Source: an uncultured Collinsella sp.
GTDB lineage: Bacteria > Actinomycetota > Coriobacteriia > Coriobacteriales > Coriobacteriaceae
Direction of reading: 5' to 3'
Assembly: GCA_934654605.1 (NCBI GenBank)
Contig: CAKUGH010000003.1
Location: 1 to 61,284 of the forward strand
DNA length: 61,284 nucleotides
Within the stretch, counting starts at the first letter, position 1; each line of letters begins with the position of its first letter. The position numbers and the translations under genes are program-made. Shown here in pieces: positions 26,190 to 34,345 of the stretch. The notes under the pieces are model-generated. The model made no database searches. It worked only from the letters and a program-made list of their open reading frames with translations, and was not told the origin of the DNA.

Positions 26190-26229
26190 AAAAACGGGAC
26201 ATGTGAGCTATATCACTTGTCCCGTTTTT
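26190..26229 (+). terminator. Terminator of the islet genes
   Basis: AAAAACGGGACA paired with TGTCCCGTTTTT, with an inner GTGA/TCAC stem. Symmetrical, so it could work on both strands. Confidence 0.9.
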
Positions 26230-26250
26230 ATTTGGCTCTGTTAGACCAGA

Positions 26251-26839
26251 ATTGGCATACGTGTGGCCCCACGGTGCCATATCGTTAGCCCAGTAGACCG
26301 CGACGGACGGGGCAGCACGAACGCTGAGGACCTGGTAACTTTCCTCAATTCATATGGGAAAACGGTTGAAAACGATTGCAAATGACCGGTGAACGGTCGA
26401 AAACTACCGTTCACCGATAATCTCAAAACTGGTTCTAACTGGTATTAAGTCAAAAAGACCAATTCATAAATCTTCACAATGACCTGCATTTTTTCCACAC
26501 GCTATTTTTAGCCGCCCTGCGTTGTTTAGACGCAAAGAAAGTTCTGATCTCTCGCCCAATCATTTCGAAACGGTTTCAAAACCGCAGGTAGAAGTGTTAA
26601 CGAGCGGTAAACGGTCGATTTTTTGCCGTGAGCGGTGCAAAAACGTTTTACTGTATGAATCAACGAAAGCGACCTCTTCTGTGGTGATATAGTGACAACA
26701 ACACGTCACGTGGTTACTACCAGTTGAGAGACCACTGGTCTTCAAAGAACGCTTTCAAAGAAGCTTTAAGGGCACCCGCCCGCTGGCTTCCGAAAACCAT
26801 CGAACTCAGATCGTACACACCTTCGGAAGGGAAATTTGA
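26251..26839. promoter_or_regulatory. Long control region of the amino-sugar PTS operon
   Basis: No gene. It holds a GTGAACGGT inverted pair at 26387-26397 and 26406-26416, and a cre-like TGAAAACGATTGCA at about 26367. A related GCGGTAAACGGTCGA lies at 26604-26618. GntR-type sites are TGGTTACTACCAG at 26711-26723 and GACCACTGGTC at 26730-26740. A second cre-like GAACGCTTTCA is near 26748. The density of sites suggests several inputs. Confidence 0.6.
26711..26740. promoter_or_regulatory. GntR-type operators before the PTS operon
   Basis: TGGTTACTACCAG and the palindrome GACCACTGGTC lie seven bases apart. The first 13-mer is repeated exactly at 31003-31015 before agaS. They resemble the dre sites of NagR-type GntR regulators. 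Confidence 0.6.
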
Positions 26840-27283
26840 ATGGTTGGCTTTATTCTTACCGGTCATGGACAGTTCGCACCCGGCCTTGCAAGCGCTATCG
26901 CTATGGTCGCTGGCGACCAGCCCGCTTTTACCGTCGTTCCTTTCGAGGGCGACCAGGCTGCCTCCTACGGTGAGGATCTCCGCGCCGCCATCACCGCCAT
27001 GCGCAAGGAGTGCGATGGCGTGCTCGTCTTTACCGACCTGCTTGGCGGTACCCCCTTCAATCAGTCGATGATGATCGCCCAGGATGTCGACAACGTCGAG
27101 ATCCTGACCGGCACCAACCTTCCCATGGTTATTGAGCTTCTGTTCCTCCGCGGCAATGCTACGCTCGCCGAGCTTGGCGAGCAGGCCGTGACCGTTGGCC
27201 AGACGGGCATCACCGCCCAGACGGTCGCCTCCGTCGCTGGTGCCGAGGAAGAGGATATCTTCGGCGACGAGGACGGCATCTAA
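26840..27283 (+). CDS. agaF: PTS system EIIA component, mannose/GalNAc family
   Basis: 147 residues. Accepts phosphate from HPr on His9 (FILTGHGQFA) and passes it to EIIB. DGVLVFTDLLGGTPFNQS is the second family block. The C-terminus ends in an acidic tail. First gene of a five-gene operon with EIIB, EIIC, EIID and a YajC homologue. The substrate is probably N-acetylgalactosamine or galactosamine, from AgaS and NagA downstream. The stop overlaps the next start (TAATG). Confidence 0.87.
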   Translation: MVGFILTGHGQFAPGLASAIAMVAGDQPAFTVVPFEGDQAASYGEDLRAAITAMRKECDGVLVFTDLLGGTPFNQSMMIAQDVDNVEILTGTNLPMVIELLFLRGNATLAELGEQAVTVGQTGITAQTVASVAGAEEEDIFGDEDGI

Positions 27284-27564
27284 TGGCCGATTTCGGAGCC
27301 AGCGTCCTGAGCTCCTCGGTCGCTCTTTTGGGTCTGCTCGTCATCATGGGTGTGATTTACACCATCTGGTCTCAGATCAACATGAAGAAGAAGCAGAAGT
27401 ACTTCAAAGAGCTGCACACCGAGCTCAAGCCGGGGCAGGAGGTCCTTTTCGCCGGCGGTATCTACGGAACCGTCAAAGGCATCGAAGGCGAGAAGGTCCA
27501 GATCAAAGTCCGATCCGGTGCCGTCGTAGATGTTTCGCGTTACGCGATTCAGGAGATCAAGTAA
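27283..27564 (+). CDS. yajC: YajC-family protein inside a PTS operon
   Basis: 93 residues. One membrane helix near residues 10-30 (LLGLLVIMGVIYTIW), then a basic turn (MKKKQKYF) and the YajC fold ELKPGQEVLFAGGIYGTVKGIEGEKVQIKV. YajC normally accompanies SecDF in protein export. A YajC homologue within a Man-family PTS operon is also known from the pneumococcal hyaluronate locus, so a role in assembly of EIIC/EIID is possible. It overlaps the EIIA gene. Confidence 0.88.
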   Translation: MADFGASVLSSSVALLGLLVIMGVIYTIWSQINMKKKQKYFKELHTELKPGQEVLFAGGIYGTVKGIEGEKVQIKVRSGAVVDVSRYAIQEIK

Positions 27565-27600
27565 CTGTCGTCAGCAATCAACGAAAGGAAGCTGATCAAC

Positions 27601-28083
27601 ATGGCAGAACCCAACATTCTTCTTACCCGCATCGATAACCGACTGGTTCATGGTCAGGTTGCCACCCAGTGGAACTCCACCCTGGGCTCCAACCTCATCC
27701 TCGTCGCCAACGACGACGTGTCGACCAACACCATGCGCCAGAACCTCATGAAGATGGCCGCTCCCACCGGCGTCGCTACGCGTTTCTTCTCGCTGCAGAA
27801 GACCATCGACGTCATTGGCAAGGCGAGCCCGCGCCAGAAGATCTTCATCGTGGCCGAAACACCGGAAGACGTGCTTACGCTCGTCAAGGGCGGTGTGCCT
27901 ATAAAGAAGGTAAACATCGGCAACATGCACATGTCGGAAGGAAAGCGCCAAGTCGCCACCTCCGTCGCAGTTAACGACGAGGATGTCGCTGCGTTTAAAG
28001 AGCTGCAGGAATTGGGGGTGGAGTTGGAGATCAGGCGCGTTCCGAGCACGCCTGTTGAGGACACGAGCAAGCTCTTCTCGTAA
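27601..28083 (+). CDS. agaV: PTS system EIIB component, mannose/GalNAc family
   Basis: 160 residues. Carries phosphate on His17 in RIDNRLVHGQVATQW and hands it to the sugar during transport. The later blocks KIFIVAETPEDVLTLVKGGVPIKKVNIGNMHMSEGK are family-typical. AAAGGAAG precedes the ATG. A second, altered homologue lies at 37341-37823. Confidence 0.9.
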   Translation: MAEPNILLTRIDNRLVHGQVATQWNSTLGSNLILVANDDVSTNTMRQNLMKMAAPTGVATRFFSLQKTIDVIGKASPRQKIFIVAETPEDVLTLVKGGVPIKKVNIGNMHMSEGKRQVATSVAVNDEDVAAFKELQELGVELEIRRVPSTPVEDTSKLFS

Positions 28084-28173
28084 TCCTCATGATCCACGTT
28101 GTCAGGAGTGAAACCCTGACATTCTGTACGTGAAATCCAAAGTGCGTACATACATTTTGAAAGGAGGAGCAAG

Positions 28174-28974
28174 ATGGAATACTCGATCATCCAGGTCGCT
28201 CTGGTCTTCGTCGTCACGTTCATCGCGGCAATCGACCAGTTCAACTTCCTCGAGTCTCTCTATCAGCCCATCGTCACCGGCGCCGTCATCGGTCTTATCC
28301 TTGGCGACCTCAACACCGGTCTTCTCGTGGGTGGTACTTATCAGCTCATGACGATCGGCAACATGCCGATCGGAGGCGCTCAGCCGCCTAACGCCGTTAT
28401 CGGCGGCATCATGGCAGCCATTCTCGCAATCGCTACGGGCCTCGAGCCCAACGCGGCTGTCGGCCTTGCCATCCCGTTCGCTCTGCTTGGTCAGCTCGGC
28501 GTCACCCTCGTCTTCACCCTTATGTCGCCGCTCATGTCCTCCGCGGACAGCATGGCTCACAACGCTGACACCAAGGGTATCGAGCGTCTGAACTACTTCG
28601 CCATGGCTCTGCTCGGCCTGATCTTCGCTGTCGTCGTCACCCTGTTCTTCATCGCTGGTGCCACCATCGGTCAGACCATCGCTTCCGCCATCCCGACCTG
28701 GCTGCAGACCGGTCTCTCCGCTGCAGGCGGCATGATGCGCTTCGTCGGCTTCGCCGTCCTGCTCAAGGTTATGATGAACCGCGATATGTGGGGCTTCTTC
28801 CTCATGGGCTTTGGCCTCGCGCTCATCACCGTTGCCAACGATTCTCTGGCAACCCCTGCTCTGCTCATCCTCGCTCTCATCGGCTTCGGCATCGCTTTCT
28901 GGGACTTCCAGCAGCAGACCGAGCTGAAGGGTGCAGCTGTTTCTGACGGAGGTGACTTCGAAGATGGCATCTAA
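28174..28974 (+). CDS. agaW: PTS system EIIC component, mannose/GalNAc family
   Basis: 266 residues; membrane permease subunit. The start IIQVALVFVVTFIAAIDQFNFLESLYQPIVTG and the GGTYQLMTIGNMPIGGAQPPNAV signature are those of Man-family EIIC. About seven to eight membrane helices. AAAGGAGGA lies before the ATG. The 3' end overlaps the EIID gene. Confidence 0.9.
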   Translation: MEYSIIQVALVFVVTFIAAIDQFNFLESLYQPIVTGAVIGLILGDLNTGLLVGGTYQLMTIGNMPIGGAQPPNAVIGGIMAAILAIATGLEPNAAVGLAIPFALLGQLGVTLVFTLMSPLMSSADSMAHNADTKGIERLNYFAMALLGLIFAVVVTLFFIAGATIGQTIASAIPTWLQTGLSAAGGMMRFVGFAVLLKVMMNRDMWGFFLMGFGLALITVANDSLATPALLILALIGFGIAFWDFQQQTELKGAAVSDGGDFEDGI

Positions 28975-30046
28975 TGAGTATGTGATCCCGGAGCACTACG
29001 AGGATCTCACTCCTGCTCCGCAGCTCGACCAGAAGACCCTCAACAAGATGGCTTGGCGCTCCTGCTTCCTGCAGGCATCGTTCAACTACGAGCGTATGCA
29101 GGCCGCTGGCTGGCTCTACTCCATCATCCCCGGTCTGGAGAAGATCCACACCAACAAGAACGACCTCGCGGCTTCCATGAGCCACAACCTGGAGTTCTTC
29201 AACACCCACCCGTTCCTCGTCACCTTCGTTATGGGCATCGTGCTTTCGCTCGAGCAGAACAAGGTTGACATCCCCACGATCCGCGCCGTCCGCGTCGCCG
29301 CAATGGGCCCGCTCGGTGGTATCGGTGACGCCCTGTTCTGGCTGACGCTCGTGCCTATCACGGCCGGCATCACCTCCAACATGGCCATCAACGGCAACGC
29401 CGCTGCGCCGATCATCTTCCTGGTGATCTTCAACGCCGTCCAGTTCGCCCTGCGTTTCTGGCTCATGAACTGGTCCTACAAGCTTGGCACCAGCGCTATT
29501 GACGCTCTGACCGCCAACATGCAGGCCTTCACCCGCGCCGCTTCCATCATGGGCGTCTTCGTCGTCGGTTGCCTGGTCGTCACCATGGGTGGCACCCAGA
29601 TCAACCTCCAGATCCCCAACGGCACCACCCGTGGCCTGTCCGCCACTACCGTGATCGTCTCCGAGAAGGAGGCCGAGAACTTCACCGGTATGGAGGGCAT
29701 CGATACCGAGACCGCTGAGGCCGGTACCATCGCCATGACCGATGAGGACGGCAACGCCCTCACCGCTTCCGATGCTGACGGCAACGCTGTCGAGTGCGGC
29801 GTCACCGATCTGGGCAACGGCATGGAGTCCGTCACCTACGGCACCGTTACCGAGGATCCGGTCAACTTCTCTGTTGCCGACACCCTCAACACCATCGTCC
29901 CGAAGCTCGTCCCGCTTATGCTTACGCTGCTGCTTTACTACATGTTCGCTAAGCACAGCTGGACCCCGACCAAGGGCATTCTCCTGCTCTTCGTCCTGGG
30001 CATCCTGGGCGCTGGCCCGCTTGGTCTCTGGCCGAGCATCTGGTAA
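28964..30046 (+). CDS. agaD: PTS system EIID component with long external insert
   Basis: 360 residues; second membrane subunit of Man-family permeases. ATG 28964 is chosen because GGAGGTG lies nine bases upstream. The block MAWRSCFLQASFNYERMQAAGWLYSIIPGLEKI is the family start, and RVAAMGPLGGIGDALFW follows. Residues about 225-300 form an acidic, Gly/Thr-rich segment between membrane helices. It makes the protein some 70 residues longer than usual EIID. A terminator follows. Confidence 0.88.
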   Translation: MASNEYVIPEHYEDLTPAPQLDQKTLNKMAWRSCFLQASFNYERMQAAGWLYSIIPGLEKIHTNKNDLAASMSHNLEFFNTHPFLVTFVMGIVLSLEQNKVDIPTIRAVRVAAMGPLGGIGDALFWLTLVPITAGITSNMAINGNAAAPIIFLVIFNAVQFALRFWLMNWSYKLGTSAIDALTANMQAFTRAASIMGVFVVGCLVVTMGGTQINLQIPNGTTRGLSATTVIVSEKEAENFTGMEGIDTETAEAGTIAMTDEDGNALTASDADGNAVECGVTDLGNGMESVTYGTVTEDPVNFSVADTLNTIVPKLVPLMLTLLLYYMFAKHSWTPTKGILLLFVLGILGAGPLGLWPSIW

Positions 30047-30059
30047 GGCTCTAGCTTGA

Positions 30060-30088
30060 GGGGTGTGTCCCTACGCGGCTCACACCCC
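30060..30088 (+). terminator. First hairpin after the PTS operon
   Basis: GGGGTGTG paired with CACACCCC, loop of 13; no T-run. A stronger hairpin follows. Confidence 0.45.
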
Positions 30089-30112
30089 GACCCCTTAAGC
30101 CATGTGTATGTT

Positions 30113-30150
30113 AAAAGCCGCGTGCTCGAAAGAGCGCGCGGCTTTTGTTT
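30113..30150 (+). terminator. Main terminator of the PTS operon
   Basis: AAAAGCCGCG stem with CGCGGCTTTT, inner CTC-GAAA-GAG, followed by GTTTTC. Confidence 0.85.
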
Positions 30151-30230
30151 TCTTGATGATTCGGGTGTGGCAGACAGATAATGCTAAACACCCAAGGTAG
30201 TAGCCGAGTTTGAGAAAATGGGAGGATAGG

Positions 30231-30962
30231 ATGGCGATCGGAGCGCGTAAGCAACCGCTGTACGATCAGCTGGTCGATATTCTGACCGAAAAGATTGACC
30301 ATGAATATCGCGCTGGTGACATGATTCCTTCCGAGCGTGAACTTTCGGAGCGCTATGGTCTCTCGCGCACTACGGTACGCCTGGCTCTGCAGGAACTGGA
30401 GCGTTTAGGACTGGTGGTTCGGCAGCACGGTCGCGGTACCTTTGTGACCGACCGTTCGGCAAAGGCAACCAATCTTATGCAGTCCTACAGCTTTACCGAG
30501 CAGATGCGCGCGATGGGGCGCGACCCCGAGACCACGATTCTCGAGTTTTGCGAGATGGAGGCCGATAAGAATCTGGCCGAGCATATGGGATTGCGTATCG
30601 GTGATCGCATTTTTAAGCTCAAGCGCCTTCGTTCTGCCGACAACATGCCCATGATGGTCGAACGCAGCTATCTACCGGTTCGTCAATTTATGTCCCTAAA
30701 GCGACCGCTGCTGGAGCGTAAGCCGCTTTACGATGTGATTGAGCAAGACTTTCAGCAAAAGATACGCGTGGCCGAAGAGGAGTTCTATGCGAGCATAGCC
30801 CGTCCCACCGATGCCCATCTTTTGGGAATTGTCGAGGGCTCGCCCGTGCTCGATTTGGTCAGGACTACGTATAACGAGTCAAACGAGGTTGTGGAGTATA
30901 CGCTCTCGGTTGCTCGTGCCGATCAGTTTAAATACAAGGTTTACCACCAGCGTAGCGACTAA
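30231..30962 (+). CDS. GntR/UTRA-family regulator
   Basis: 243 residues. An N-terminal winged helix (IPSERELSERYGLSRTTVRLALQELERLGLVVRQHGRGTFV) and a C-terminal UTRA ligand domain, the HutC/NagR/AgaR2 type. It probably represses the PTS operon and agaS-nagA and is released by an amino-sugar phosphate, because TGGTTACTACCAG stands before both. ATG 30231 with GGGAGG is chosen over TTG 30210. Confidence 0.88.
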   Translation: MAIGARKQPLYDQLVDILTEKIDHEYRAGDMIPSERELSERYGLSRTTVRLALQELERLGLVVRQHGRGTFVTDRSAKATNLMQSYSFTEQMRAMGRDPETTILEFCEMEADKNLAEHMGLRIGDRIFKLKRLRSADNMPMMVERSYLPVRQFMSLKRPLLERKPLYDVIEQDFQQKIRVAEEEFYASIARPTDAHLLGIVEGSPVLDLVRTTYNESNEVVEYTLSVARADQFKYKVYHQRSD

Positions 30963-31002
30963 TGTTCGCATTGTTTCCATATGATGATTCTTTGCATTTA
31001 AC

Positions 31003-31020
31003 TGGTTACTACCAGATAAC
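31003..31020. promoter_or_regulatory. GntR-type operator before agaS
   Basis: TGGTTACTACCAG followed by ATAACC, lying just upstream of a consensus -10 TATAAT at 31032-31037. A bound repressor would cover the -35 position. Confidence 0.6.
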
Positions 31021-31031
31021 CAACCGAAGTG

Positions 31032-31037
31032 TATAAT
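31032..31037 (+). promoter_or_regulatory. -10 element of agaS
   Basis: TATAAT, 40 bases before the start codon. The -35 region is occupied by the operator and has poor consensus. Confidence 0.6.
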
Positions 31038-31076
31038 TGCACGTCAGAGGATTACTTCTAGAGAGAGGTATTAGAA

Positions 31077-32243
31077 ATGTTCGAGAAGAGTGTCGAGGAG
31101 CTCACCGAGCTCGGCGCCCAGATCACCACGGCCGAGATTGCTCAGCAGCCCGAGCTTTGGCGTGATACGCTCAACATCTATCGCGAGAACAAGGAGGCCA
31201 TCGAGGCCTTTCTGACCGAGGCTCGCGCTATGGGCGAGGGCCGTCTGTCCGTTGTCTTCACCGGTGCCGGTACGTCCGACTATGTTGGCGATACCTGCGC
31301 CCCGTACCTGCGTCACGCTGGCAACACTGATCTCTACGACTTTAAGCCCATCGCCACGACTGATATCGTGAGCGCCCCGCGCGACTTCCTGCGCGCCGAG
31401 GATCCCACGCTCGTGGTTTCCTTTGCCCGCTCTGGCAACAGCCCCGAGAGCCTTGCTGCTGTCGCCGTTGCCAAGGAGCTCGTCCACAACGTCAAGTTCC
31501 TCAACATCACCTGCGCTCCCGAGGGCAAGCTCGCTGTCGAGTCCGCCGATGATCCCAATGCGCTGACGCTGCTCATCCCGCGCGCCAACGACAAGGGCTT
31601 TGCCATGACCGGCTCCTACACCTGCATGACCCTGCTCTCTACCCTCATCTTTGACGAGGCTTCCGACGAGCAGAAGGCCGAGTGGGTCGAGACCATCGCC
31701 AAGATGGGCGAGGAGGTCATCGCTCGCGAGTCCGAGGTTGCCGACTACCTCGCTGGCGACTTCAACCGCGTGACCTACCTGGGCTCCGGCTCCTTTGGCG
31801 GCCTTGCCCAGGAGAGCCAGCTCAAGATCCTCGAGCTCGCTCACGGTCTGGTTGCCACTTCCTACGACACCTCCATGGGCTATCGTCACGGACCTAAGTC
31901 CTTCGTCGACGATAAGACGCTCGTCTTCGTGTTCGTCAACAACGACGCCTACACCCGTCAGTACGATATCGACATCCTCAACGAGATCGGTGGCGACAAG
32001 ATCGCTCAGCACACCGTTGCCGTTCAGCAGGATGGCGCTACCGTCTACGAGGGCGAGTCTTTCACCTTTAAGGGCTATGAGGCACTTCCCGAGGGCTACC
32101 TCGCCCTGCCGTTCGTGATGTTTGCCCAGGCCATCAGCCTGCTCAACTCCGTGCGCGTGGGCAACACGCCCGATACGCCGAGCCCCACCGGCACGGTCAA
32201 CCGCGTGGTTAAGGGCGTGACGATTCACCCCTTCACCGCTTAA
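31077..32243 (+). CDS. agaS: SIS-domain deaminase/isomerase AgaS
   Basis: 388 residues. AgaS turns galactosamine-6-phosphate into tagatose-6-phosphate with loss of ammonia. Two sugar-isomerase domains are visible: VVFTGAGTSDYVGDTCAPYL and VVSFARSGNSPESLAAV in the first, LGSGSFGGLAQESQLKILELAHGLV and MGYRHGPKSFVDD in the second. Length fits AgaS rather than GlmS. AGAGAGGT precedes the ATG. Followed by nagA. Confidence 0.9.
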   Translation: MFEKSVEELTELGAQITTAEIAQQPELWRDTLNIYRENKEAIEAFLTEARAMGEGRLSVVFTGAGTSDYVGDTCAPYLRHAGNTDLYDFKPIATTDIVSAPRDFLRAEDPTLVVSFARSGNSPESLAAVAVAKELVHNVKFLNITCAPEGKLAVESADDPNALTLLIPRANDKGFAMTGSYTCMTLLSTLIFDEASDEQKAEWVETIAKMGEEVIARESEVADYLAGDFNRVTYLGSGSFGGLAQESQLKILELAHGLVATSYDTSMGYRHGPKSFVDDKTLVFVFVNNDAYTRQYDIDILNEIGGDKIAQHTVAVQQDGATVYEGESFTFKGYEALPEGYLALPFVMFAQAISLLNSVRVGNTPDTPSPTGTVNRVVKGVTIHPFTA

Positions 32244-32261
32244 TCGCGTCCCCCTGTAAGG

Positions 32262-32299
32262 GCGCCCGTCCGCTCATAACGGCGGGCGGGCGCTTTTTG
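32262..32299 (+). terminator. Terminator after agaS
   Basis: GCGCCCG..CCGC paired with GCGG..CGGGCGC, then TTTTTG. Confidence 0.85.
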
Positions 32300-32360
32300 T
32301 TTTACGTGAGCTGGGTATAAGCATCACCACAGTTAACTGCTTTAGAAGCAAGGAGTGCAT

Positions 32361-33530
32361 ATGAGCACGTACGCAATTAAGGCTGACAAGTTCTTCTTGC
32401 CGGCAGGCCCGCAGCTGGGCGGCTATCTCATGGTCGAGGACGGCGTCTTTGGCGCCTGGCAGGCCGATGAGCCCTCTTGCGAGATCAAGGACTACACGGG
32501 ATCGTGGATCGCGCCGGGCATGGTCGACACCCACATCCATGGCTTCTATAACCACTCGACTACCGATAACGACCCCGAGGGCATCGATATCAGCTCGACC
32601 GAGCTCGCCCGTCGCGGCACCACCAGCTGGCTGCCCACGACGTTTACCGACGGCGTTGAACAGATCAAGGATGCCTGCGCCGCCATCGCCCAGGCCGACG
32701 AGGGCCGTGGCCCCGACTTCTGCGGCGCCCGTATCCAGGGCATCTACTTGGAGGGTCCCTTCTTTACCATGAAGCACGTGGGTGCGCAGAACCCCGCCTA
32801 TCTGATCGATCCCTCCGAGGAGGTCTTCGACCAGTGGCAGGAGGCTGCCGGTGGGCGCATCGTCAAGAGCGCTATGGCCGCCGAGCGTGACGGTGCCGCC
32901 GCCTACGCTGCTGCCCTGAACGCCAAGGGCGTGGTGACTAGCATCGGTCACTCCGACGCCACCTACGATGAGTGCATCGCCGCCATCAACGCCGGTGCCA
33001 GCTGCTTTACGCACACCTACAACGGCCAGCGCGGCCTGCATCATCGCGAGCCCGGTGTTGTGGGTGCCGCTATGACCACCCCCGAGACCTACGCCGAGAT
33101 CATCTGCGACGGCAAGCATGTGAACCCTGCCGCCATCAAGGCACTGCTGCAGGCCAAGGGGTGGCAGCACACGGTGCTTATCACCGATTGCCTGGGCTGC
33201 GGTGGTATGCCCGAGGGCAGCTACACCAGCGGCGGCATGGATGTCATCATGAAGGACAACCTGTGCTGGCTCGCCGACGGCAAGAGCATCGCCGGCTCGG
33301 TGCTCACGCTTGCCCAGGGCGTCAAGAACATCGTTGATTGGGGCATCGCCAGCGCCGATATCGCCATCCGCATGGCGACCGAGGTGCCGGCTCGTTCCGC
33401 GCACATCGAGGATAAGTGCGGCAGCATCATGCCGGGTCGTGACGCCGACTTTGTTGTGTTCGACCACGAGCTCACCCTCGTTGAGACCTACGTTGGCGGC
33501 CAGAGCGTCGGCAACGCATTTACCGAGTAA
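32361..33530 (+). CDS. nagA: N-acetylglucosamine/galactosamine-6-phosphate deacetylase
   Basis: 389 residues; removes acetate from the amino-sugar phosphate, feeding AgaS. Metal-dependent amidohydrolase: VDTHIHGF (first metal histidines), LEGPFF, SIGHSDATYDECIAAINAGASCFTHTYNGQ and the catalytic aspartate in LITDCLGCGG. The C-terminus PGRDADFVVFD is typical. Its position suggests the GalNAc version (AgaA). ATG 32361 with AAGGAG. The same C-terminus recurs as a fragment near 36270-36393. Confidence 0.9.
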   Translation: MSTYAIKADKFFLPAGPQLGGYLMVEDGVFGAWQADEPSCEIKDYTGSWIAPGMVDTHIHGFYNHSTTDNDPEGIDISSTELARRGTTSWLPTTFTDGVEQIKDACAAIAQADEGRGPDFCGARIQGIYLEGPFFTMKHVGAQNPAYLIDPSEEVFDQWQEAAGGRIVKSAMAAERDGAAAYAAALNAKGVVTSIGHSDATYDECIAAINAGASCFTHTYNGQRGLHHREPGVVGAAMTTPETYAEIICDGKHVNPAAIKALLQAKGWQHTVLITDCLGCGGMPEGSYTSGGMDVIMKDNLCWLADGKSIAGSVLTLAQGVKNIVDWGIASADIAIRMATEVPARSAHIEDKCGSIMPGRDADFVVFDHELTLVETYVGGQSVGNAFTE

Positions 33531-33542
33531 CGACAGAAAAAG

Positions 33543-33574
33543 ACGGCGGGCCCGAATTTGCTCGGACCCGCCGT
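33543..33574. terminator. Terminator shared by nagA and the flavodoxin gene
   Basis: ACGGCGGG / CCCGCCGT with an inner CCGA/TCGG. The T-run is on the minus strand, so it serves the flavodoxin gene best. Confidence 0.75.
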
Positions 33575-33604
33575 ATGGGTTAACGCTCAAAAGCACCTTA
33601 ACAG

Positions 33605-34189
33605 TTACAGCTTGTTAGCGATCTTCTTTGCCGTGCGCTTGACGCCGGCCACCAGGCCTCCCGCAGGATGCTCCTTTTCATAGGCAAGACGCTTCTCGCG
33701 TTTGGCGTACTCTTCGACGATGATGTCGCCGTACTCATCTTCGATCTTATCGAAGAAATCGACAGCGCCCTTAATTTCCTCGGCGGTCGGGTGTCCCTTT
33801 TGGACACCGCCGGCGAGCTTGAACGGCCCCCACGTATCAAAGCCGGGGCAGCCGTAGACACCCATAAAGATGGCCTGCCTCATGCGGCAGATACCATCGA
33901 TATCCTTGCCGTACCACTTGTTTTTGCCACCGTAGGTCATAAGGCCAAACACCTTGTCCTGCGGCTGCAGCACATTGGTGAGCACGCGTGCCATGTCCTT
34001 GTCGATCTCGGAGTAATAAATGCCCGTGGCGACACCAATCAAATGGTACTCGTGCAGGTCGGGGTACTCGTTTTTACCGAGTGCCTTTACATCGAGGGTA
34101 TCGATTTCGGGATGCGCCTCGACAATCGCGTCCACGAGCTTTTTCGTGTTGCCGTGGTGGCGCGAGGCGTAGAGGATGATGGTTCGCAT
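33605..34189 (-). CDS. Flavodoxin-like protein
   Basis: 194 residues. The N-terminus TIILYASRHHGNTKKLVDAI is the FMN phosphate loop of flavodoxins, and LMTYGGKNKWYG and FGPFKLAGG-like segments complete the site. The C-terminal 40 residues are basic and extend the usual fold. It may carry electrons for a redox partner not in view. ATG 34189 with GAAAGG; the frame is open upstream without a ribosome site. Its gene opposes the sugar genes on both sides. Confidence 0.82.
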   Translation of the reverse strand: MRTIILYASRHHGNTKKLVDAIVEAHPEIDTLDVKALGKNEYPDLHEYHLIGVATGIYYSEIDKDMARVLTNVLQPQDKVFGLMTYGGKNKWYGKDIDGICRMRQAIFMGVYGCPGFDTWGPFKLAGGVQKGHPTAEEIKGAVDFFDKIEDEYGDIIVEEYAKREKRLAYEKEHPAGGLVAGVKRTAKKIANKL

Positions 34190-34345
34190 AAGAAGGCCTT
34201 TCAGCTGTAATGAAGTCATTGTCAATATGGTACCCCGTTGGATAGCTGGGATACCGGACACATCGATGAACGTGCAGGTTTGTCTTTTGGCTTGGACTGA
34301 GATGGGTGCTTGCGAGTAAAGGGCAGTTGTTCGAAAGGATGGGCA

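Larger units (their letters stand above)
25426..26250. mobile_element. Islet bounded by a perfect 20-bp inverted repeat
   Basis: TCTGGTCTAACAGAGCCAAA at 25426-25445 is the exact complement of 26231-26250. Between them lie two unknown genes and their terminator, with lower GC than the surroundings. No transposase and no clear target duplication are seen. It could be a non-autonomous mobile unit or a pair of regulator sites. Confidence 0.5.

Noticed and set aside
25426..26250. A complete insertion sequence
   Set aside because: There is an inverted repeat, but neither gene resembles a transposase and no target duplication is visible.
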